DNA from: Epithemia pelagica
Lineage: Eukaryota; Bacillariophyta; Bacillariophyceae; Surirellales; Surirellaceae
DNA length: 64,000 bases
Direction: 5' to 3'
Assembly: GCA_946965045.2 (NCBI GenBank)
Contig: OX337237.1
Coordinates: forward strand, 2,232,001-2,296,000
A program made the position numbers and the translations under genes. The notes below the pieces were generated by a model. That model was not told the origin of the DNA and searched no databases. It saw only the letters and a list, made by a program, of their open reading frames with translations. This document shows, piece by piece, positions 10,533 to 20,288 of the stretch. The first letter of the stretch is position 1. Every line of letters begins with the position of its first letter.

Positions 10533-12903
10533 CTAAGTCGCCTTGGCGAGTTTCCGCAGTTCACTGTCCAATAGCCTTGTTTTTTCGATAGCTCCCATTG
10601 TTTTCCATGCACCTTCTCCCGCCATCTTTTTCGCATTGAGCATCGCCCTTGGCATGAGTTTCATTTTTATAGCTGGGTCGACTTCAAACGTCTTGTCATC
10701 CTCGTCATCCTCGTCTTCATCGGGCATTTCTTCGTCGTCCTCCCACTCTGTCTGTGGCTCGCGAACTTTTCGAAACTTCACAGCACAGTACAGTCGACTG
10801 ATATCCCATTCGTCTTGCGATATAGAACCGTTGTAGTTCAAGACTTTCATACTATACAAACTGCTGTGAGCTGCGGCGTTTTCCCCTGGATCCTTACGAT
10901 TCTTGAAAAATTCGTGGAAGTTTTGTACATATTCGAGTTCCAATCCAACTTCCTTGCCAAGGGACTCAAGCACTGGAAGCGGAGTCAACCACTCTGGCTG
11001 TATTGAAGTTACGATATGGGAGAAGGTGAGGAAAAAGCATTCTCAGGAAATAAAAGTTTCAGAAACGTACCAAGTTTACGGCGTCTCCAACACCTGCCCC
11101 GTGATCCGCACCTTCCACGAGAGTGAAAGTGTATTCCAGACCAAACAAGTCCTCAGAAATTCCATTGCTTTGGGGTTTACTCTTGAAAATCTTGGCCACA
11201 ATTTCAGGCTCGAAACGAATCCGACAAGCACCTCCTCCGACTTTGATTTCCAAAGGTTCCCTCCCATTGAGGTTATCGTTGTCATGAAAATGAAGATCCG
11301 CCCCGAGATTCATCAAATGGCCAATGACGACTCTCGCATCAATTGTAGTTGCAATGAGGTTCCCGCCTACTTCTAGCAGCTGGCTGACAGTGTGGAAGAA
11401 GCGCCGAGCACGTTTTTGAGAGGACATCATGTAGTGGATAGCAAATTGTATGGAAACGACATCAAACATTTGATTTGGATTGATCCCCCCTCCTCGCTCC
11501 ATCTTGAATTCTGGTGGTGCCGATGTATGTTCTGGTTCACCTTGCAGCGACCATGTCAATAGTTTTTGCATGAGTTTTTGCTTTGGCGACCGCAAACGCC
11601 CTGGAACATCATGACCTAAATCGGCACAAGTGAAGGTGCACTGTTTCAGTCCACGATGTCGCATTCTCCTTGCTCGAATCGCAGCGTCTTTCAATGAACC
11701 TCTCGCAACATCACTTCCCACGTAATCCTTGATCCCCCTCGAATGCAGGATCCATTTTCCCAGGTCACCCCCTTTCCCACAGGCTAAATCCAAAATTCTC
11801 AAGGGACCACCCATTTTCTTCCCCGATCCCTTCGTTTTCGGGTCTAACTCTTGAATTTGTGTTGCCTTGACCCAGCCATTGAAGGCGCGCATATGATATA
11901 ACTGAGAGTCCGCCCGAGTGTCAAGGTTCCGAGTGAGACCGGAATAAAAAGCATCAGCTGCCGCTGCGCCGGTGTCGGCATGAAACTCTTCCTCCTCATC
12001 TTCTTCGCTTTCTCGTTTCCGTTTCAGATCTTGATTTCCAGTTGTCTCACTGTTGTCCCAACCACTGCCGCTAGGGTTGTTGTTGTCATAGGAATATGCA
12101 TTTCCCGAGTCTGGTGGCTGCCAAGAAAAGGCGTCGCCACCTCCATCCGTTCCTTCCGCGTCTGGGGGTTGCCACAAGCCACCAGCGTTCGAGGAATCAT
12201 TTCCCGAGGTTGGTGGTTGCCACAAGTCGCCACTGTCTTGCGGGGATGATGGTTGCCACATTGGTACACCGGAAGATTCTTCTGATTTGGTCTTAGCAGA
12301 CGATTTGGAACTGCTGCTTGCAAGATCTCCCATTAGATATCTCTTGACCTCTGATATGTTTCCCACAAAACAGGAACAAAAGAAGTCTTCCTTATTGTAT
12401 TCGTCGGAACCTATCGGGTCGATTGGTTTGATCATTCCAAATCGTTCCAACTTGTCCTTGGCCAAGATCGCCACCATATTATCTTTTCGTAGCTGTTGCA
12501 TAAATTGGGCGAACGATGAAGAATTTTTTTTATGCTTGGGTTCCAATCTTTTCATATGGTCTTTATCACCTCGTCGAACGCCCAAGGTGCTTCGATGGAG
12601 ACAATCCGGAACTACATCCTCGTCGTCGCTCACAAGTCTGCGTACCACCGGCATGGACAAGTCGGCGAAACCAACAATCGAGAGTTTTCGACTCAATCGT
12701 TCTTTTGGCGCATCGTTGTAGGAATACACAAAGGCGAATGGCTTGACATTGGCGGGCGGCTCCTGCAAGGCATGAAAAAAGGAGGATGTGGTGGAAAGGT
12801 GCAACTCCGTGGCATGTTGCAAGGAATCTTCGGGAGAAAGTGATTGCGGGTATTCGACATCATGCTTCGACGCGGGTTCTTCTATCGGATACGAATAAGG
12901 CAT
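10533..12903 (-). CDS. mRNA cap guanine-N7 methyltransferase
   Basis: Exons 12903-11071 and 10997-10533 give about 765 aa. The 73-nt intron (GTACGT...TACAG) is phase 0 and joins VGDAVNL/PEWLTPLPVL, matching the family's 'PEYLVxFxxL' region. The catalytic domain starts near residue 365: LDLACGKGGDLGKW (SAM motif I), DYVGSDVARGSL, TFTCADLGHD and FDVVSIQFAIHYMM; then ATTIDARVV and the late ELEYVQNFHEFF. The enzyme (Abd1/RNMT type) methylates the GpppN cap to m7GpppN in the nucleus. It is longer than yeast Abd1 (about 436 aa) because of a disordered N-terminal half with four WQP-type repeats (about residues 213-262) and an acidic C-terminal stretch (EDDEEMPDEDEDDEDD). ATG 12903 is 254 bp from the divergent golgin start. 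Confidence 0.95.
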
Positions 12904-13157
12904 CGATTAATTGCTTGTATCCCTTTTCACCTGCATGGAGGTGATGCCGAGATCTTGGCGTTAAGTCAATGTCATGTTGAGCGATCGCGAGTCGCGAGAT
13001 CAGACGTGCACCGCACATCGGAGGAAGTAGGGAGTGGAGAGTGGAGACAGAAAAGTTACGTCAAAACTGGGGGTGGGAGAAGCTTCAATCGTATGTGCCC
13101 CCGTCATCGGCGGTTTATGTTTCAATCACATAAACTCGTTACGACAACCGACTCACG

Positions 13158-14717
13158 ATGACCGAACCACAAGGAACGGCACCATCAGGCAGGACCGCTC
13201 CCTCTGTTGTTCCTCCTGTTCCCGCTGCAGCCTCCTCATCCACAGCAACGACAGGTGGTGGTGCACCGCCGCTGCAAGCAGCGCCTACGGATGCCGTCTT
13301 GATATCCAAGTTGACAGCCCAAGTGAAGAAACTGACCGAAGCCAATGGCAAGTATAAAAACTTGTTGAAACTAGCAAAAGAACGCATTCAACAACAAGAG
13401 GAAGACATTGAAGAGCTTCAGCAAAGTAAAAATCAGTTGGAAGACCAGTTGAAGCACGCCTCGTCTGGATCCTCCTTGTCCAACACCAATAACACCACCG
13501 CTTCCAACGCTGCAGATGTGGTGTCACTGGACGATGCCTTGAGCGAAAGAGGAGATGCGGCAGATGGAGGATCCTCTGCCATTCTGAACATTGTTCGTGT
13601 ATGTCAGCGTGTCAAAGTTCCCTCTGTGGGGACTGAATCAAGAACGAAATCATCAGCAGGAGAGGAGATTTGGGCCTTGATGGAGATTGAGCAGCAATCA
13701 CCACTGGCGCAACAGCAAGGGCTTGATGATAGCTCCAATCGAATCATGCGAAAAGAATGGAAACGTTTCGATACCGAAGCACAGCTACAAGACTTTATTC
13801 GACGTGATACAGGGGAACCGCTTACGCTGCCACCGTTTTCGCTTACACCCGAGCAATCACAAAAGGTCCAAAAGGATGCCAAACTGGAAGTTGCGGCTGT
13901 GACGGAAGAATTTAGGCGATTCCGCGTCAAATCCGAATTGGCTCGGAAGCAAGCCGATTCGCATATTCGAGACTTGCAAACGGCACACAAACAATCGGCC
14001 GCACAACGTATCGAAGGCGGAGGAGACGATCCGACCCGGTCCATAATCCCCAATGACCATTCCTCGTCCTCTTCATTGCCTTCTCCATCGCTGTCAGTGA
14101 GCCTTGGTAAGAATGGATCACCTGGACGTCGACAATTGGTCGATTCCAGTCAAGTGGAACAAATGAGAGCGGAACTGGCTTCCCAAGAAAACTATTGGAA
14201 GGAAGCCTACAACACCCTTATGGAGGAAAACAATGCCTTAAAATCATCAGGATCGGAAGCTCTGCTTGCATCTCAGTGGAGACAACGATACGAGCAAAGT
14301 CAACAAGAAAAACAGAGCTTGCTATTTCAACTGGATCAATTAAAGAATTCTGATGACAGTCAAAATAATTACGAAGCCAAGTATCGCGATCTTAAGGAAT
14401 CCTTTCGATTGTATCGCAAAAAAGCCAAGGAACTTTTTGATACCACATCTCCTCCTCCTCCCACTCCAACGACACCTGGTATGGAAGGTGATGCATCCTC
14501 GTCGTCGTCGTTGCTGCTTCGAGCGGCCATGGTTCATGGTTCGGCGGATGCCAAACTGGACTATTTGCGCAATTTAATGGTCAATTACTTGACGGCCGAG
14601 GCCGATGTCAAGAGTCATATGGAAGGGGCGATTGGAACTGTCCTGCAATTCAGCACGGAAGATGTGGCTCGAATTGAAAAGAAACGTGCCGAAAACGAAT
14701 CCTGGCTATTTTATTGA
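13158..14717 (+). CDS. Golgin with C-terminal GRIP domain
   Basis: Single exon, 519 aa. Residues 1-45 are Pro/Ala/Ser-rich and disordered. Heptad-like coiled coils follow (ISKLTAQVKKLTEANGKYKN, LKLAKERIQQQEEDIEELQQ, and again about residues 330-425). The C-terminus fits a GRIP domain: LDYLRNLMVNYL with the conserved aromatic Tyr, then IGTVLQFSTEDVARIEK, about residues 460-510. GRIP domains bind Arl1-GTP and place golgins on the trans-Golgi as tethers (established). A central region (about 140-260) of unknown fold lies between coiled coils. Head to head with the cap methyltransferase. ATG 13158 is the first Met after upstream stops. Confidence 0.83.
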   Translation: MTEPQGTAPSGRTAPSVVPPVPAAASSSTATTGGGAPPLQAAPTDAVLISKLTAQVKKLTEANGKYKNLLKLAKERIQQQEEDIEELQQSKNQLEDQLKHASSGSSLSNTNNTTASNAADVVSLDDALSERGDAADGGSSAILNIVRVCQRVKVPSVGTESRTKSSAGEEIWALMEIEQQSPLAQQQGLDDSSNRIMRKEWKRFDTEAQLQDFIRRDTGEPLTLPPFSLTPEQSQKVQKDAKLEVAAVTEEFRRFRVKSELARKQADSHIRDLQTAHKQSAAQRIEGGGDDPTRSIIPNDHSSSSSLPSPSLSVSLGKNGSPGRRQLVDSSQVEQMRAELASQENYWKEAYNTLMEENNALKSSGSEALLASQWRQRYEQSQQEKQSLLFQLDQLKNSDDSQNNYEAKYRDLKESFRLYRKKAKELFDTTSPPPPTPTTPGMEGDASSSSSLLLRAAMVHGSADAKLDYLRNLMVNYLTAEADVKSHMEGAIGTVLQFSTEDVARIEKKRAENESWLFY

Positions 14718-15358
14718 GAGCGACCGTGTCAACCTCCCTTGCAATAACCGTGTATTGCAACTGATATCGGACAATCGTACTGGGACAACCGCAAACTCAC
14801 GAGAGAATCTGGAATTGGGAGAAGAAAGTGCCAAAGGGTTTGTGTCATAAGGACCCCACGTACAAACAGAGTGGACACAGACGCACTTATGCGACCTACA
14901 TCACGCTTCCTCCCTCTGCAAAAATGGTCCTCATACCAACTTTGGCGCAGTGAAACTGTGAACAGAAAAGTTTTGTCAGAACAATAGAAATAGGGATAAC
15001 GAAATGGTTTATTCTTCTACATTATTTATAGAATGCATTGTCATCGGAAGGTGGAAGAATGTAAAACGAATGCATGAAGTGAATGGAAACTGCAGGGGTT
15101 GGAGCTGCGTCGAAAGAAGCAAGGCGGTCCAGAAGGAAAATGCTAGCATGATGATGTTGGTATCTTGGTATCTTGTCGACTGAAACACGACGCGAAAGCG
15201 CCAGACAGAACGACAAGAATGGATCTCCAGAATACGAAAATTGGATGAATGACATGATATCGGCATGGAGGGGGGGGAAGAGAGAAAGTGCTGGGGATGG
15301 TGCACAAAGGTGGCCATGTCATTGTCAACGACATGAGTTGTGTAAGTGTGGTTGTTCA
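14718..15358. other. Convergent 3' intergenic region
   Basis: 641 bp between the 3' ends of the golgin and the next minus-strand gene. Several short open frames exist on both strands but lack recognisable domains. I see only probable 3' UTR sequence. Confidence 0.5.
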
Positions 15359-16540
15359 TCAATGGCGTCGATAATCCATCATGCCGGTACTTTCCGAGTA
15401 GTTCATCACCACTTTGGAGTCGTATTGTGGAAATACACTTGCCAAATGTTCCGCCCGCCATCGTTTGATGCGTTGCGTGTAGGGTTTGATTCCCAAATTT
15501 TCCAATTGCGCTCGACTAAATTGCAAACACAATAGGACAAAGGAAATTTGACCCAAGGGTGGCTCCATCCCTGCCATCATGATTCGTGTAATCCGATACG
15601 TGCCATGGCAGGAAAAGAAAACAAACAAGAAAACCAGAGTTCCGTTAGAGAACGTCACCAACAGGTACTTTCCAAAAGGTAGCAGAAAAAGGGGGCGAAA
15701 AGACAATAATCGACACTTACAATTCCATGTCCATGCTCCAACCTCCAGCCAAGTTTCCAAATCTTCAGATTCTGGTACATCCGTGGTGACATATCTTTCA
15801 TTGAACCATTCAGCAGTCATTTTATTAAAACAAAGAGGAAAGGAAGCCAGAGCTGCTGTCAGCGCAACAGCAATTCCAATTTTGTAGGGCAAGGACAAGA
15901 GATACTGTCCTTCCTGATTCTTGGCGGCAATGGCGGCAAAGGTTTTACAGGCTTCGTCGTACGTCACATTGTCCACCGTCATTATGTGTCGTTTCAAAAT
16001 TTCTTTGCGCGCTTCATGGTCCCCCAACTCTCCCAATACTACCAAGGTGGGATTGTCCATTTCTTCCATGGAAATGGGCATGGAATGGACACCTTCCAAA
16101 CTGGGTTGTCGGATTTTGCGAGGATGATTGGACGGTCGACGACGATAGGACGACGATGTGCGCAATCGTCTACGGCGTTCCGGTATGGGGGGAACAATCA
16201 AGGTGCGTACCGAACCTCCCAACGCTGGCTGCACCAACGACAGTCGGGTGGGTTGGGTTGTCACAGCGGTCCAGGATCCAACACAACTCAGTGTAGTTGA
16301 TGTAGCCAATGTGGGAGAAAAGGACGAAGCCTGTCGCCATTGTGAAATGGGATGAGAAGGCCGTCTTGATGTACTAATCGCCGTACCATTCGGTTCTCTT
16401 GTCGTCGTCTTTTGGTGCTGTGGAACAACAAGGCCGGAGGTGGTGTTCGTCAACGAGGACAGCCATGCATACTTGCTACTGCCTTGGTTCGTCCACGGCC
16501 CCTTTCTACCGAACGTCGACACGGCAGCGTTGCGCAACAT
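15359..16540 (-). CDS. Probable mitochondrial inner-membrane protein, conserved hypothetical
   Basis: Exons 16540-15721 and 15570-15359 give about 343 aa. The intron (GTAAGT...GGCAG, 150 nt) is phase 1 and creates a Trp at the join, giving AWTWNW/MEPPLGQISF. The N-terminus (MLRNAAVSTFGRKGPW...) is basic, Ser/Thr-rich and without acids for about 45 residues, as in mitochondrial presequences. A folded region follows: NPTLVVLGELGDHEARKEIL, VTYDEACKTFAAIAAKNQ, then TM1 YKIGIAVALTAALASFPLCF and TM2 LGQISFVLLCLQFSRAQL, ending in a basic tail (IKPYTQRIKRWRAEHL). I do not recognise a named family. The unspliced intron is also open in frame (see findings). Confidence 0.75.
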   Translation of the reverse strand: MLRNAAVSTFGRKGPWTNQGSSKYAWLSSLTNTTSGLVVPQHQKTTTREPNGTAISTSRRPSHPISQWRQASSFSPTLATSTTLSCVGSWTAVTTQPTRLSLVQPALGGSVRTLIVPPIPERRRRLRTSSSYRRRPSNHPRKIRQPSLEGVHSMPISMEEMDNPTLVVLGELGDHEARKEILKRHIMTVDNVTYDEACKTFAAIAAKNQEGQYLLSLPYKIGIAVALTAALASFPLCFNKMTAEWFNERYVTTDVPESEDLETWLEVGAWTWNCKCRLLSFRPLFLLPFGKYLLVTFSNGTLVFLFVFFSCHGTYRITRIMMAGMEPPLGQISFVLLCLQFSRAQLENLGIKPYTQRIKRWRAEHLASVFPQYDSKVVMNYSESTGMMDYRRH

Positions 16541-18600
16541 TGTGATCTCTTATTTCTCTCTTGCTTTCGTTGCGACAAGAGTACAAATTTCAAATGTCTA
16601 CAAATAACTTGGTGTCCGTCGTCTTCGTGTTGGCAACGAAGAGAAAGAGATTACGTGGATTCAAAATTTTTGAAATAATGATGAACCGAGCCCGCCGGCA
16701 CTTTCAATGTAGCTAACGGTAGCTACTCCTCCCTCTCAACTCCAGCTCCTCCAGGTCGCTACCGAAAGAAACTCTACAAATGTTTGATTTCTCGTACTCC
16801 TGCTAGGATTAGCTACAAATGAAAGCTCTCTGGTTGCCATTGTGTTCTCTCCACTAACACTTTGAATTGGCCATGGCCACAAACGAATAGTATCTCTGGC
16901 GGTGGAACACGCTGCAGTCGAACATGTCATCTTTCCGTCTCTCTATTGCAACACAACGAAAGACGAATGACCAACAAACTTGTAATGAGAAAAAGATCTC
17001 GTTGGTCCTATAGAGCCCAAACTGTAAGCACGATCATTCTTCCTTGTCCTCTTCGAATGCCTACATCGGATTTTGACCACTCCACCTAAACATGGCTTTG
17101 TCCAGCGGAGAGAAGAAAGGGGGGACCAGAAACGTCGAGTTCGTGTTGTTGCCAAGGTACAATTTTTCTCTCGCTGCATCCGTGGAACACCAAATCAATG
17201 GATCGAGATCCGACTACATTGTGTCTTGTGGTACTCCAACTTGTTTATGGACCATGTTGCCCTCCCCAAACGGTGGATTGTCGATTCGAGCCAAGCGTGA
17301 CAAGACAGAACAAGCCAGCTCTGCGCGGGATCGACAAAAGAAAGCCCAAGTTTCGCATGCTCCTCCATACGCGTCAATGACTGCAGTACCACGCATTTGG
17401 GCCAAACACACGCTGGACCAACGGGGTCGTTTTCAAACGACCAGCATCTCTTAGGACCAGAGCATCATGACAACATTGGGCTACCACGGTCCGTGTATCA
17501 GTGCACAGACATGAGGCGAAACTGTCAAACAGATAGGTCGTCGTGCCTCTTTGAGCAAGTGGACCAGAATGAAAAAAACTCAATGTAAAAAAGTCTCAGT
17601 TCTTACCTCAAGACCATGATGAGTTGACCTTCCCGTCTGTATTTCGGCTCTGCCACCAACCAGACCAGTGATTCGTTGTGGTGATTCACCCACTCCTAAT
17701 GATCTTCCCATTTACTTGTCTTCGACTAAACTTCTTGATAGTTGCACCATTCATCAAAGTATTTGTGTATGGTTCGGTGTCCATGAACTGACTGGTGGCG
17801 TTCCTTGCTGTCCTGTTCGATGCCATTCGTCAAGTTCATCCTTGTTTCAGTATTGGCATCTCCATGTGTCTCGGTCACTTGGTCATTTCACTTGATAGTT
17901 CTCGAGTGCTTGGCTTTCACGATTTCCACGCAAGACACTTGCTGTAATTCATGTAGAGGAAGGAGTAAGGGAGCCACATCACGGTGTTGGTTGCTATTAC
18001 GCATATGAATGACCTTTACGCGGAAGGGGGAGAGAGAAAGTGTCTAAAACCAGGAACAACATTCCGAAGTGCTCAGACTCTAGGTAGGTGTCAAATATCC
18101 ACACACAAACTCTCGTCACTTCTCTTTGAGTTGTATGTTGTGCTTGGTTGGATAGGAGGACATCATGAATAAGGTCTGCTTCTCGTCTTGGGAAAGGCTG
18201 TTTTTTTATTGGGGGAACTTGGGGGACACTGGAATCTTGTTGGACCTACCTCTGACCTATTCCTCATACAAAAAAAGGCTGTACTACCTAGAGTAGTATT
18301 GATGCCACAAGAGTGAACTATGACCTATGACCGTGACATGTGTATATTGCCCCTGCTCCTGATCGTAAAAGTACGAGTACGAGTACTCGTACGAAGTACA
18401 AACCAAACAGTAATCAGTACGAAGGAAGTACAAACCAAACAGTAAGAGTACTCGTAGAGAGTTGGAAGTTGGAAGTTGGAAGTTGGAAAGTCAAAGCAAA
18501 AGAAAGACACTAAGAGAAGTATCAAGAAAAAATCAAGAATCAAATGAAGTCGGAAGTCGCAGTCATTCGTCATCATCAGTCATCATTCATCATCTCATAA
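16541..18600. other. Gene-poor interval
   Basis: About 2 kb without a gene I can support. A 120-codon open frame from 17092 has an ATG but no recognisable domain. The right part (18360-18600) holds short tandem and palindromic repeats (AGTAC/GAGTACTCG units, a 20-bp direct repeat, four copies of GTTGGAA, CATCATT-type runs) that abut the inverted-repeat element starting at 18601. Confidence 0.45.
18393..18488. repeat. Short direct and tandem repeats
   Basis: A 20-bp unit beginning GAAGTACAAACC occurs at 18393-18412 and again at 18425-18444. It is followed by four tandem copies of the heptamer GTTGGAA at 18461-18488. Probably replication-slippage products. Confidence 0.8.
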
Positions 18601-18695
18601 CCCTCGGTATCAGTGTCCACTGCTTAGCTGTTTTTTGTCTGTGCCACCTTCATAGGTTCCCAGGTGGACACAGACAGAAAATTTCCTTTTTGACG
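18601..18695 (+). repeat. Left terminal inverted repeat (about 95 bp)
   Basis: Starts CCCTCGGTAT and contains an internal hairpin with arms near 18636-18650 and 18661-18677. Pairs with 19906-20000. Confidence 0.88.
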
Positions 18696-19905
18696 CAAAT
18701 GGAAATGACTAAATTGCAAATTGGCACGCATACCCAGCTGGAGTTTTCGCAGTTCATGAAACTGACGCATGCCCAGCAAGCGGCCCTGCGTGGATGACGG
18801 TTGCAGAATGCGCCATCCAAATTCCAAATCCCCCATAAAATTACACAAAGGCCATCACCCACAATGGCATGGCATGAATTGTCACCTTTCATGCAGTTGA
18901 GGTAAGTTTGAACGTACAAAAATGTCTCCATGACAACATCAGCTTTTGAACTGTCATTCTAACTTCTCCCTCACACTTGTATTCGTTTTTCTCTTCTGAT
19001 ATTCAACATTCGACAACTGTCTCTCTCTCTGTCCACTTCATTGAGAGTGAATGTTTGTACCTATGGAATGTCAATTCTCCATTCGAGCCTCGGCTTAAAA
19101 TTGGAGACCACATAGAGCTTCTTTCTTTGTATACTACTCCTAGGAGTTTCTATCAGAAGTTTATTTCCTATCTTATTGATTTTGTAAGATCGTGCGTGTT
19201 ATTGCCGTGCTTTCAACCACCATGACACTCTGGTGAAGGTTTGGGGCCATCTTGAAGCAACTGATCGACTCTGTGATCTACGAAGACTAGTTTGAGTAGG
19301 CCTAGTGGCAACAAGCTGCCTTAGTTTGTTTTCATCTCTAGGTCTATGTACTTGAGTATCCGACACACAAAGAAAGGTTCTTGATCTGTGATCGACATGG
19401 AGATGGACTAAGCGAAGCACAATGATGAGAGTAAAAATCCATGCTACAAAGATAAGAACACAACCAACATTCAAGGAGCACTACGATTAGAGCAAGGAAA
19501 AGTTGTGGCAAACGGCCTACAATGACTTGTCCTCCGTTTGATTGCGACAAAATCAAAGGAGCACCAACCATCAGCATTAACAGGGACAAAGATTAATGAA
19601 ATAACGTGTGAGAAAACTAGGCAGGACATGAAAGAAGCTAAGAGACAAACAACAAGCAAGAAGAGAGAAAAACCAACCAAAATACTGCTTCAGGTCGCAA
19701 GGCTTCAGAAAGAGCTCGCTTCATGGTCAATGTCGAATGTCGATGCTTTTGACACCGCGTGAGATTTTTGTGACGAGACGAGAGTCGTGTGAAAGGATTC
19801 CAAATTTGAATCGTGGTCACGGTCACAGGAAGATGCTAACCGCCAACTGTCACTTGCACGCCGGCATTTCCACCAGGACGAGGAACTATATTGGTGAAAA
19901 GGACA

Positions 19906-20000
19906 GACGAAAAGTGAAATTTTCTGTCTGTGTCCACTTGGGAACCTGTGAAGGTGGCACAGACAAAAAACAGCTAAGCAGTGGACACTGATACCGAGGG
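19906..20000 (-). repeat. Right terminal inverted repeat (about 95 bp)
   Basis: Inverted copy of 18601-18695 with a few substitutions. It ends ATACCGAGGG at 20000 and keeps the internal hairpin. Confidence 0.88.
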
Positions 20001-20288
20001 ATCCCTTACTCGTATTGAGTTGAATCACAATTGCTTGGTGGCTCCTGATGACTGGGCACTGGGCACTCGTACAATACGAGTACGAGTACTACCTCGTAAC
20101 ATTGGCCCCTCCAGTTTCCAGTGTGACCAATAGTCATTTTTCACTATTGCCCTTCATGACCAGCTATGTCAGTCACTAGTAGTGTACTTTGAACTAATTT
20201 TGCGTGGTTCGCGAAAAAACCCTTTATCCACATCATATCTCTTATCATAATTTTCGATCGACTGCTTCTAGTAAACGAAGGAGGGAAA

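Larger units (their letters stand above)
18601..20000. mobile_element. Non-autonomous DNA element with long terminal inverted repeats
   Basis: The first 95 bp (from CCCTCGGTATCAGTGTCC) recur in inverted orientation as the last 95 bp (ending GATACCGAGGG), with roughly nine in ten positions matching by eye. The 1.2-kb interior holds only short open frames with no transposase motif, so the element is either non-autonomous or a degenerate copy. Within each terminal repeat the sequence folds on itself: TGTCTGTGCCACCT is followed by AGGTGGACACAGACA, one base off a perfect hairpin. No clear target-site duplication is visible; the superfamily is unknown. Confidence 0.78.

Noticed and set aside
17092-17454. 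120-codon open frame with ATG
   Set aside because: No domain, signal or repeat pattern; similar open frames overlap it on both strands.
18360-18490. CRISPR-like repeat array
   Set aside because: Repeats are short, tandem or only two-fold without regular spacers; eukaryotic genome context.
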